The position numbers and the translations under genes were made by a program. The notes under the pieces were generated by a model, which saw nothing but the letters and a program-made list of their open reading frames with translations, was not told where the DNA came from and searched no databases. 10,661 nt of DNA, taken from contig JAFGJF010000585.1 of NCBI GenBank assembly GCA_016929205.1, forward strand, positions 1 through 10,661. Reading direction: 5' to 3'. Shown one piece after another: positions 1 through 6,056 of this stretch (positions are counted from its first letter, which is position 1; every line of letters begins with the position of its first letter). This DNA is from Anaerolineae bacterium. Its GTDB lineage: Bacteria > Chloroflexota > Anaerolineae > JAFGEY01.

Positions 1-350
1 CGACGCCAACCTTGACGCCCACCAAACCGCCGACGCCGAGGCCCACGTCCACGCCAACGCGCACACCGACGCCCATCCCCGGCCCGTTGGGTTTCGATTA
101 CGAGTTGCAGGACTTTTACTTTACGGAAAACAAAGGTCGTTGGGGAGCGACGCTGGTCATCACCGTCAAAGGTGGCACGCCACCATACAAATACACGATC
201 GACGAGGTGATTGAGCTACCTGGACCACGTTGGCAATTTGAATGGAATACCGGCGTTGCAATGGCGCGTTCGATCCAGGTCATCGACGCACGCGGCTTCA
301 AAGTAAGCAAAAGCTGGTACGAAAAGGCCAAAAACCCGCCCGATGACTAA
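1..350 (+). CDS. C-terminal part of a Thr/Pro-linker surface or secreted protein (5' end outside window)
   Basis: The reading frame is open to the left edge, so only the last ~115 residues are visible. The first ~28 are a low-complexity linker of alternating Thr and Pro with scattered Arg, Lys and Ser. About 85 residues of a folded-looking, beta-rich domain follow, with a GGTPPYKYTI segment and several Trp/Tyr residues. Thr-Pro linkers of this kind commonly join an extracytoplasmic or membrane part to a small beta-sandwich domain in Chloroflexota proteins. The V-x-GG-x-PPY-x-Y pattern is reminiscent of Ig-like or SprB-type repeats, but I do not recognise the family. No catalytic motif is visible. 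The gene overlaps the next one by 8 nt (ATGACTAA), which suggests co-transcription and translational coupling. A TTG at 12 could serve as a start, but the linker continuing upstream of it makes truncation by the window edge far more likely. Confidence 0.75.
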   Translation, partial: TPTLTPTKPPTPRPTSTPTRTPTPIPGPLGFDYELQDFYFTENKGRWGATLVITVKGGTPPYKYTIDEVIELPGPRWQFEWNTGVAMARSIQVIDARGFKVSKSWYEKAKNPPDD

Positions 351-1563
351 GCCGCTTGCTCAAGAGATGGCGATCAATGACGAGCCGCCTACAGATCGCA
401 ACAACTTGTTGCACCACGCCCTGGTCGGCTTGCACGCCTTGACCCATATCCCGGGTTGGGCATTTGGATTGTTTATTCTGGCAGCAGCGTTACTGGTGGG
501 GGGACTGTGGCGCAGCGCGTCGCCTTCCCTGATGATCGCTTTGCTATCGTCTGGTGCGTATCTGGTCTGCACGGTTATTGATTGGGCCTGGCTGGACGCG
601 TTACCCAAAAAAAAGATTTCGTTCGGCCCGGTCAAACCGTCTTTGTCCGGTCTGATCGCCGTCAGACTTTGTCTCAGCCTGCTGCCGCTCGTTGGCGTAC
701 CACTCGGGCTTCAATCAGGCACCGGCGTTGCTGTTGGCATTGGATTGCACGTTGCCGCCAGTGCCGCTATCTGGTACGCGACCCGCGTCGAGCCTTTCCA
801 GCTTGGCATCACACACCTTGAATTGCAGACGGTCAAACTGCCGCCAGGACAGCGTGTGCGCTTGGTACAGCTTTCCGATCTGCACGTCGAACGCATCACG
901 CGCCGCGAACACGACGTGATCGAACGGGTCAACGAACTGGATGCCGATTACATTTTGCTCACCGGTGACTATTTGAACTTTTCTTATATTGGTGAGCCGC
1001 ATGCCATCGCCGATGCGCGCCAGATCCTCGGAGAATTGCAGGCTCAGGTAGGCATCTATGCTGTACGGGGCACCCACCAGGTTGATCCCAACGCGTTGCT
1101 GCCCATCTTGTTCGAAGGACTGCCCATCCATTGGTTGCGAAACGAACATCTCACCGTCAGCCATAACGGGCACCGGATAACCTTTGCCGGAGCAAGCTGC
1201 ACGCGCAAGCGCGAGATCGATCTGCCGGCTGTCAATCAAGCTCTGAATGGTGTGTCATCAGACTTGTTCACCGTCCTGCTGTACCATACCCCTGACCTGG
1301 TCGTCGAAGCAGCGGAAAAAGGCGTCGACCTTTACTTGGCCGGACATACCCACGGCGGGCAAATTCGTCTGCCGCTGTACGGCGCGATGCTGACCGGCAC
1401 CGAGATCGGCAAACGGTACGAAATGGGACGCTATGACGTGAATGGCATGACCATGTACGTCAGTCGTGGCATTGGTATGGAAGGTATGGCCGCGCCGCGC
1501 GCACGTTTTTTGTGCCCCCCGGAAATCGTGTGCATTGACGTACACGGTGCAAAACTGGTATAA
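343..1563 (+). CDS. Membrane-anchored metallophosphoesterase (YkuE/YaeI-like)
   Basis: A 406-residue protein. The N-terminal ~150 residues hold about four hydrophobic segments (roughly 39-55, 62-82, 101-121, 125-146). A calcineurin-like phosphoesterase domain follows from ~170 to the end. Visible metal-site motifs are SDLH (D179, H181), LTGDY (D209), LLYHTPD (H315) and AGHTHGGQ (H335, H337). The GHTHGGQ-x-R-x-P ending is typical of the YkuE/YaeI group of membrane-proximal phosphoesterases, some of which act on lipid-linked pyrophosphates or phosphodiesters; the substrate here cannot be told. Oddly, the usual GNH[DE] motif reads GTHQ (243-246), so the metal- and phosphate-contacting Asn is Thr. 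The ATG at 343 overlaps the previous stop by 8 nt, suggesting coupling to the upstream surface-protein gene. The stop codon lies inside the promoter of the next gene. Family assignment is firm; activity is less certain because of the motif change. Confidence 0.92.
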   Translation: MTKPLAQEMAINDEPPTDRNNLLHHALVGLHALTHIPGWAFGLFILAAALLVGGLWRSASPSLMIALLSSGAYLVCTVIDWAWLDALPKKKISFGPVKPSLSGLIAVRLCLSLLPLVGVPLGLQSGTGVAVGIGLHVAASAAIWYATRVEPFQLGITHLELQTVKLPPGQRVRLVQLSDLHVERITRREHDVIERVNELDADYILLTGDYLNFSYIGEPHAIADARQILGELQAQVGIYAVRGTHQVDPNALLPILFEGLPIHWLRNEHLTVSHNGHRITFAGASCTRKREIDLPAVNQALNGVSSDLFTVLLYHTPDLVVEAAEKGVDLYLAGHTHGGQIRLPLYGAMLTGTEIGKRYEMGRYDVNGMTMYVSRGIGMEGMAAPRARFLCPPEIVCIDVHGAKLV

Positions 1564-1564
1564 T
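1535..1564 (+). promoter_or_regulatory. Sigma70-type promoter for the 1603 gene
   Basis: A -35 box TTGACG (1535-1540) and a perfect -10 box TATAAT (1559-1564) are separated by 18 nt. The -10 contains the TAA stop of the phosphoesterase gene. Predicted transcription starts near 1571, giving a ~32-nt leader before the ATG at 1603. The match is 11 of 12 consensus bases, the best promoter seen in the window. It implies the 1603 gene is transcribed independently of the genes before it. Confidence 0.65.
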
Positions 1565-1602
1565 GAGATCAAAACCAGCTTGACATATGTGGCGGGGAAA
1601 AA

Positions 1603-2313
1603 ATGAAAACAACAATCTGGAATGCTACCAGGAATCTGGCCATGGCGATGACATTGGCCACGATGATGACGATCTTTGTGCTGGGCCAAGTTCGTCAAGG
1701 TGCGTTGCCCAGTGCCGCAGCACAATCATCATCTCTGCAGCGAACGCTGCCGTCAACGAATTCTGTTTTGCCGATCTGGATCCCAGACCAGGTCTATACA
1801 CAGCTTTACACGAGCACTGAGACCATCGTCTGGTCGATTCCAGCTTGCAACGTCGTCATCACCCTGCCCAGCAACTTGATCGGCAGCGACGCAACTCACA
1901 TGTCGGTCGTCTTTACCTTTACCACCAAAGCCAGACAGACGTTCCCGCCGCCACTCAAGTCGATCGACTATTTTTTTAATCTGTATGGCAGCACACCCAA
2001 GGTCCTCCCGTCAAGCCGGAGTTTGGCAGCGATCCAGCCTCAAGGACCTCCTTCATTTAACGAAGGTATGTCGCCCACCATGGAATGGAACTACCAAGGT
2101 GTAGACCTGAGCATGATACAAGAAAGCTCGATGCGACTTTACCGCGAGTGGGGTCTTACGGGGAATCCGGACTGGAAAGCGCAAAAGGGCTTTGTCGACA
2201 CGAAAAAGAAAATGGCCTACTTTGAGATTGAACAGCTCGACGACTTTGGCTTTGGCGGATATCGATCCCTGTTTTATTTTCCGCTGCTCCTGAATGCTGC
2301 GATTGACCCTTAA
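1603..2313 (+). CDS. Secreted protein of unknown function with C-terminal FYFPLLLN tail
   Basis: A 236-residue protein of no recognised family. The N-terminus is a signal peptide: positive residues (K2, R10), a hydrophobic stretch at ~12-29 and a likely signal peptidase I site after the Ala run near 38-40. The mature part has alternating beta-type segments (~82-112) and Pro-rich patches. It ends RSLFYFPLLLNAAIDP, with an aromatic-PLLL stretch at 224-231. From memory, many secreted Anaerolineae/Chloroflexales proteins end in a similar aromatic/aliphatic PLVL or PLLL tail, which may be a sorting or anchoring signal; that reading is inference. The ATG at 1603 is preceded by a purine-rich GGCGGGGAAAAA and by a good promoter. 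The gene is followed by only 45 nt before fhaA. No enzymatic motif is visible. Confidence 0.8.
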   Translation: MKTTIWNATRNLAMAMTLATMMTIFVLGQVRQGALPSAAAQSSSLQRTLPSTNSVLPIWIPDQVYTQLYTSTETIVWSIPACNVVITLPSNLIGSDATHMSVVFTFTTKARQTFPPPLKSIDYFFNLYGSTPKVLPSSRSLAAIQPQGPPSFNEGMSPTMEWNYQGVDLSMIQESSMRLYREWGLTGNPDWKAQKGFVDTKKKMAYFEIEQLDDFGFGGYRSLFYFPLLLNAAIDP

Positions 2314-2358
2314 TCAGTCCAGGAAATGATGTGCCATTACTTTTGAGGTAAACGACCT

Positions 2359-3159
2359 ATGGTCAATCCATTGTCGCAACTTGAGAATCTGGCCGAACAA
2401 CTCGTCGAAGGGACGCTGGCACGTGTGCTGCGGGCACGTCTGCACCCGATCCAGGTTGCCCGGCACATCGCCCGCGCGATGGAAGATGGGCAAATCATCA
2501 ATCCTCAAGGTGAAATCGTCGTGCCCAACGAGTACCAGGTGGCTCTTCATCCTGATGATCTGGCGGCGATGACCAGCTATAAGGACGCATTGGAAATCGA
2601 GTTGGTCCAATACGTCTCTAACCTGGCGCGGCAGGCCGGAGCGACCATGATCGGACGGCCGCGCGTTTTTGTGTCTTCAATCTCTTCCATCCCGTTCAAG
2701 CAGGTACGCGTTCAAGCCAGGCTGGTCAGTGCTCGCTCCGACAGCCTGGACCTGACCCATACTCAAGAGATGCCAGCCATAGGAAACTTTGAGCAGCGCA
2801 TCCCTACTTTCGTGCTCTATGACGGGTACCGGCGTATGCCGATCAGTGAAGCCATCGTTACCATTGGTCGCGGCCTGGAAAACGACGTGATCCTCGACGA
2901 CAAGCGTGTTTCGCGCCGGCATGCCCAGTTGCGCCGGCGTTACGAGCAATACGTACTCTATGACCTGGACTCGACAGGCGGCACCACCGTAAACGGCATC
3001 CGCATCCGGGAAGCGGTGCTGCAACCCGACGACGTGATTGCCTTTGCCGGGATCAAGGTCCGATTCGAACGCGCAGATGCCGTGCCTTCTGGGCAGGACG
3101 TCGACCTGGATCCGGCGGCAACTCACATTTTGCCGGATAGAAGGAGACCGGGTGGATGA
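2359..3159 (+). CDS. FhaA-like protein: DUF3662 domain plus C-terminal FHA domain
   Basis: A 266-residue cytoplasmic protein. Residues ~1-115 match the FhaA N-terminal domain (DUF3662/DUF2662): LENLAEQLVEGT near the start, then HPIQVARHIARAMEDG and a VPNEY segment. An FHA domain follows (~152-237) with the phosphothreonine-binding signatures GR (170-171), SRRHA (185-189) and STGGTTVNG (205-213). FHA domains bind phosphothreonine peptides. In Mycobacterium, FhaA binds phosphorylated MviN and belongs to the fhaA-fhaB-pstP-rodA-pbpA-pknA-pknB cluster controlling cell-wall synthesis. Here it precedes a second FHA gene with an ATGA overlap, and rodA- and pbp-like genes lie ~1.6 kb downstream. A GAGG sequence ~10 nt before the ATG is a plausible ribosome site. 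The first Asn of the usual SxNGT motif is Gly, a variant I believe is common in this group. No kinase or phosphatase partner is in the window. Confidence 0.9.
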   Translation: MVNPLSQLENLAEQLVEGTLARVLRARLHPIQVARHIARAMEDGQIINPQGEIVVPNEYQVALHPDDLAAMTSYKDALEIELVQYVSNLARQAGATMIGRPRVFVSSISSIPFKQVRVQARLVSARSDSLDLTHTQEMPAIGNFEQRIPTFVLYDGYRRMPISEAIVTIGRGLENDVILDDKRVSRRHAQLRRRYEQYVLYDLDSTGGTTVNGIRIREAVLQPDDVIAFAGIKVRFERADAVPSGQDVDLDPAATHILPDRRRPGG

Positions 3160-3644
3160 GTCTGAACCTTGTCGTTTTTGTGCTGCGCATCGGCTCTGCG
3201 GCCCTGCTGTATCTCTTTTTGATCGGTGCCATTTTCGTAATGTGGCGCGATTGGCGCGCCGTCGCCAGGCAAGTCGAGGACAGGCGTACCGTTAGCAGGA
3301 GAACGTTCGGACAGCTCGTCGTCGTCCAGGCTGGCAAAAGCGACCTGGTACAGGGCGATGCCTTTCCCATCAGCGTCGTCACCCGGCTGGGGCGCGCAGC
3401 AACAAACAGTGTGGTCATTGAAGACGCATTTGCCTCTGCCGAACATGCCCGTCTCTCTTTTCGCAACGGGCGCTGGTGGCTGGAAGATCTAAACAGCCGC
3501 AACGGCACGTTGCTGAACCAAGATCGGCTGAACGCACCGGCTATCGTCGCCGGCGGCGACGTGATCGGTATCGGCGAGGTAAAGCTGAGGATCGACCTGG
3601 CGAACCGGCAGACGAGCGACACCACAGACCAATTGATCAACTGA
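3156..3644 (+). CDS. FhaB-like membrane-anchored FHA protein
   Basis: A 162-residue protein with one N-terminal transmembrane helix (~5-29), a basic juxtamembrane stretch and a cytoplasmic FHA domain (~72-147). FHA signatures are GR (79-80), SAEHARL (94-100) and NSRNGTLLN (113-121). Size and architecture match FhaB/FipA of actinobacteria, which localises to the division site and links Ser/Thr phosphorylation to septal wall synthesis; that function is transferred by analogy. The ATG lies in an ATGA overlap with the stop of the fhaA-like gene, and AAGGAG at 3141-3146 is placed to serve as its ribosome site. The pair should therefore be co-translated. A 242-nt gap separates it from mtnP; in actinobacteria the PP2C phosphatase gene pstP would come next. 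Confidence 0.9.
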   Translation: MSLNLVVFVLRIGSAALLYLFLIGAIFVMWRDWRAVARQVEDRRTVSRRTFGQLVVVQAGKSDLVQGDAFPISVVTRLGRAATNSVVIEDAFASAEHARLSFRNGRWWLEDLNSRNGTLLNQDRLNAPAIVAGGDVIGIGEVKLRIDLANRQTSDTTDQLIN

Positions 3645-3712
3645 TCGGTGAGTTTGGTCGGATTCCTTTCCTGTTTGGCATAAAATCTTCTGCCAGAATC
3701 GCCGGCCAGAAT

Positions 3713-3740
3713 TTGCTGAATGCCTCAAGTGAATTAAAAT
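3713..3740 (+). promoter_or_regulatory. Candidate promoter for the mtnP-rodA-pbp operon
   Basis: TTGCTG (3713-3718) and TAAAAT (3735-3740) are separated by 16 nt, four and five matches to the sigma70 consensus respectively. It lies ~147 nt before the mtnP start, in the only gap upstream of the long overlapping gene chain. The match is moderate and there is no independent evidence of use. Confidence 0.35.
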
Positions 3741-3874
3741 AGAGGCCAAGATCTTGACAAACGACAGAGCACAAGCGTTCGAGTTCTATCTCAACCAGAA
3801 CCAACTTGATATATGGCTGAAACGGATCTGGCAAGAGGTATATGAAAATGCTACCCATCGCTCACCATTTATAC

Positions 3875-3880
3875 AGGAGG
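3875..3880 (+). promoter_or_regulatory. Ribosome binding site fixing the mtnP start
   Basis: A perfect AGGAGG sits six nt before the ATG at 3887. This favours 3887 over the in-frame upstream ATGs at 3842 and 3848, which are preceded only by AAGAGG and would add 13-15 residues unlike the family's N-terminus. Confidence 0.8.
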
Positions 3881-3886
3881 ACCGAT

Positions 3887-4765
3887 ATGAAACCCGTTCC
3901 AAACGCCGTGATCGGCGGCAGTGGACTGTACCAGTTGGAAGGACTGAGCAACGTTCAAGAAATGGACATCGACACGCCGTTTGGCAAACCGTCAGACGCG
4001 ATCATCGTCGGTGAGTTGAAGGGCATTCGTGTAGCCTTTTTGCCTCGTCATGGACGTGGGCACCGCATCTCACCGACCGAGCTGCCAGTGCGCGCCAATA
4101 TCTATGCCCTCAAAAGCTTGGGCGTGAAGCGTATCATCGCCAGCAGTGCGTGTGGTTCGCTACGCGAGAACATTGTCCCACGCCACATCGTCATCCCCGA
4201 CCAGTTATACGATCGTACCCGCCATCGCACGCCACACACGTTTTTTGAGGGCGGTATCGTAGCCCACATAGGTTTTGCCGACCCATTCTGTCCAACCTTG
4301 CGCCAGATCCTGCTCGATGGCGCCCAGGCTGCCGGCGCGACCGTCCACGACGGCGGAACGATGGTTGTTATAGAAGGGCCGCAGTTCTCGACCAGGGCCG
4401 AATCCAACACCTATCGCAAACTCGGTTTCGACACAATCGGTATGACCGCGCTGCCGGAAGCCAAGCTGGCCCGTGAGGCGGAAATCTGCTATGCCTCGAT
4501 GAATCTGGTCACAGACTATGATGTATGGTATCCGGAACATGACGAGGTCACGGTAGAAATGGTGATCGGCAACATGATGGCCAATCTGGAAACGGCCAAA
4601 TCTATTATCCGTTACGCCCTGCCCAGAATGGAAGCCATCGGTGGCGATGCGCACTGCGCCTGCCCCGACGCATTGGCTGGAGCGATCATCACTAACTTGC
4701 AAGTCATCCCGAAAGAAAAAAAGAAACAGCTCGAGCTGTTAATCGAAAAGTATGTCGAATGTTGA
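3887..4765 (+). CDS. mtnP: S-methyl-5'-thioadenosine phosphorylase
   Basis: A 292-residue enzyme of the PNP/MTAP family, close to the usual ~280-residue length. It is expected to split methylthioadenosine with phosphate into adenine and 5-methylthioribose-1-phosphate, in polyamine by-product and methionine salvage. Visible signatures are the phosphate-loop GGSGLY (10-15), PRHGRGHRISP (53-63), SSACGSL (86-92), VIEGPQFSTRAES (161-173), GMTALPEAKLAREAEICYA (185-203, containing the ribose-contacting M186) and TDYDVW (209-214). The two Asp of that last motif (D210, D212) are the adenine-recognition pair of MTAPs, favouring MTA over 6-oxopurine substrates. A methylthioinosine-specific relative cannot be fully excluded. 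The start at ATG 3887 is set by AGGAGG. The gene overlaps rodA by 14 nt, so translation is probably coupled. Its place between fha genes and rodA is unusual, since a phosphatase gene (pstP) occupies this slot in actinobacterial clusters. Confidence 0.93.
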   Translation: MKPVPNAVIGGSGLYQLEGLSNVQEMDIDTPFGKPSDAIIVGELKGIRVAFLPRHGRGHRISPTELPVRANIYALKSLGVKRIIASSACGSLRENIVPRHIVIPDQLYDRTRHRTPHTFFEGGIVAHIGFADPFCPTLRQILLDGAQAAGATVHDGGTMVVIEGPQFSTRAESNTYRKLGFDTIGMTALPEAKLAREAEICYASMNLVTDYDVWYPEHDEVTVEMVIGNMMANLETAKSIIRYALPRMEAIGGDAHCACPDALAGAIITNLQVIPKEKKKQLELLIEKYVEC

Positions 4766-6056
4766 CAAGCCCGTAATCAAGTTTCAATGGTCCGAATTTG
4801 TCCTCGTTTGCCTGGCGATTTTGTTTGTCGCCAACGGGTTCATTTCGCTGGCCCTGGTCGAACAAGGCAAAATCACGCCGCGATATATTGCGCCTGTCGT
4901 CATTCTCAGCACACTGGCGATCGCCGGCTGGCTTTTGCTCAGTTGGCACATACCCAATCACGATCCACTGCTTTTTCCCATTACGAGCCTGTTGTGCGGA
5001 TGGGGGTTGATCGAGGTGGCCCGCCTGCAAGAAACTTTTCTCACAAGGCAGTTGATCTGGTTTGCTGCCGGGACAGCGGTGCTGCTCTTGATCGCGTGTC
5101 TGCCATATCGCTGGTATTGGCTCAGCCGTTATCGCTACCTATGGTTATTCGGCGGGCTTGGATTTCTTCTCTTGACCATCCTGTGGGGGGTCAATCCGCT
5201 GGGTAGCGGCGACCGGCTGTGGCTGAGCATTGGAAAATTGCTCTACTTTCAACCCTCCGAGTTTTTGAAAGTCTTGCTTGTCGTTTTTTTGGCCAGCTAT
5301 TTGGCCGAAAAGCGCGAGTTGCTGGTTTTGACTCGGACGCGCGTTGGCCGGTTGCGCCTGCCACCGCTGCCCTATCTGGTGCCGATGTTGTTGATGTGGG
5401 GATTTTCGCTGCTTCTCCTGGTTTGGCAACAGGATCTTGGAGCAGCAATGCTATTCTTTAGCACCTTTTTGTCCATGCTGTACGTTGCCACCGGACGAAA
5501 ACTGTGGGTGTTTGTCGGTCTGGTGCTGTTGGCCCTGGCTGCCCTGGCCGGGTACATTCTCTTTGACCGCGTACAATTGCGCGGCGACATCTGGCTCGAT
5601 CCCTGGTCAGATCCGCGTGGCAACGCCTATCAAATCGTGCAGTCGCTGCTCGCTTTTGCCAGCGGGGGCTTGTTTGGCACTGGTGTTGGCCTGGGCCATC
5701 CCACACCTTATATCCCCGTCGTTCACACTGACTTTGTGTTTGCCGCAATCGGCGAGGAATGGGGTATGCTGGGTGCTACTGGTGCGATCCTGGCCTTGCT
5801 GATCCTCGTCGTGCGAGGGCTGCGAGCCGCTATCCGGGCCAGCACCTCCTTTGTCTCGTTGCTGGCCGTCGGTCTCTCAGCTACACTGGGCTGGCAAAGC
5901 CTGATCATTCTCGGTGGCACTCTCAAACTCATTCCGCTGACCGGGATCACACTGCCTTTTGTCAGTTACGGCGGCAGTTCGATGCTCGTTTCGTGCGCAA
6001 TGGTGGGGTTATTGCTCCGTGTTTCGGCGAGCTCGCTGCAAGGAGAACATCAATGA
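4752..6056 (+). CDS. rodA: RodA/FtsW-family SEDS peptidoglycan glycosyltransferase
   Basis: A 434-residue polytopic membrane protein with about ten to twelve hydrophobic segments. SEDS proteins polymerise lipid II into glycan strands and work as a complex with a class B PBP. Motifs in order are QPSEFLK (167-173), QQDLGAA (226-232), SGGLFGTGVGLG (304-315), HTDFVFAAIGEEWG (325-338) and PLTGITLPFVSYGGSSML (395-412). D327 in the HTDF motif corresponds to the Asp known to be essential in RodA/FtsW polymerases, so this member looks catalytically intact. The ATG at 4752 lies inside the end of mtnP (14-nt overlap). No strong ribosome site precedes it, so translation probably depends on ribosomes finishing mtnP. 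The stop overlaps the next start as ATGA. RodA rather than FtsW is preferred from the adjacent pbpA-like gene and the fha cluster, but sequence alone does not settle it. Confidence 0.93.
   Translation: MSNVDKPVIKFQWSEFVLVCLAILFVANGFISLALVEQGKITPRYIAPVVILSTLAIAGWLLLSWHIPNHDPLLFPITSLLCGWGLIEVARLQETFLTRQLIWFAAGTAVLLLIACLPYRWYWLSRYRYLWLFGGLGFLLLTILWGVNPLGSGDRLWLSIGKLLYFQPSEFLKVLLVVFLASYLAEKRELLVLTRTRVGRLRLPPLPYLVPMLLMWGFSLLLLVWQQDLGAAMLFFSTFLSMLYVATGRKLWVFVGLVLLALAALAGYILFDRVQLRGDIWLDPWSDPRGNAYQIVQSLLAFASGGLFGTGVGLGHPTPYIPVVHTDFVFAAIGEEWGMLGATGAILALLILVVRGLRAAIRASTSFVSLLAVGLSATLGWQSLIILGGTLKLIPLTGITLPFVSYGGSSMLVSCAMVGLLLRVSASSLQGEHQ
6040..6045 (+). promoter_or_regulatory. Ribosome binding site fixing the PBP-like start
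   Basis: AAGGAG, inside the last codons of rodA, lies seven nt before the ATG at 6053. It identifies this ATG as the start although the frame stays open for ~98 codons upstream. Confidence 0.75.

Larger units (their letters stand above)
3645..3886 (+). other. Intergenic region between fhaB-like gene and mtnP
   Basis: These 242 nt hold no gene I can support. The region is AT-richer than its surroundings. It carries a candidate promoter at 3713-3740 and the mtnP ribosome site. A TTG-started frame at 3754, with AGAGG eight nt before it, reads ~45 plausible residues and then runs on out of frame through the 5' part of mtnP. It could be a leader peptide or a remnant, but is not called as a gene. 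No tRNA-like fold or rho-independent terminator was seen. Confidence 0.5.

Noticed and set aside
1..84. The ACGCC/CCGACG-rich stretch as a DNA repeat array
   Set aside because: The repetition follows from Thr-Pro codons of the linker in the first gene, with no regular unit length at the DNA level.
1580..1585. TTGACA just before the 1603 gene as a -35 box
   Set aside because: No -10 box follows at usable spacing before the coding start. The TTGACG/TATAAT pair upstream is much better.
2303..2331. TTGACC near the end of the secreted-protein gene as a promoter for the fha genes
   Set aside because: No acceptable -10 box lies 16-18 nt downstream.
3754..4014. A TTG-started 86-codon frame before and across the start of mtnP
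   Set aside because: A modest ribosome site (AGAGG) precedes it, but the second half is an out-of-frame reading of mtnP and no family is recognised. Kept only as a note in the intergenic entry.
5759..6052. A 98-codon in-frame upstream extension of the PBP-like gene
   Set aside because: It lies inside rodA in another frame. The AAGGAG at 6040 and the transmembrane N-terminus starting at 6053 fix the true start.
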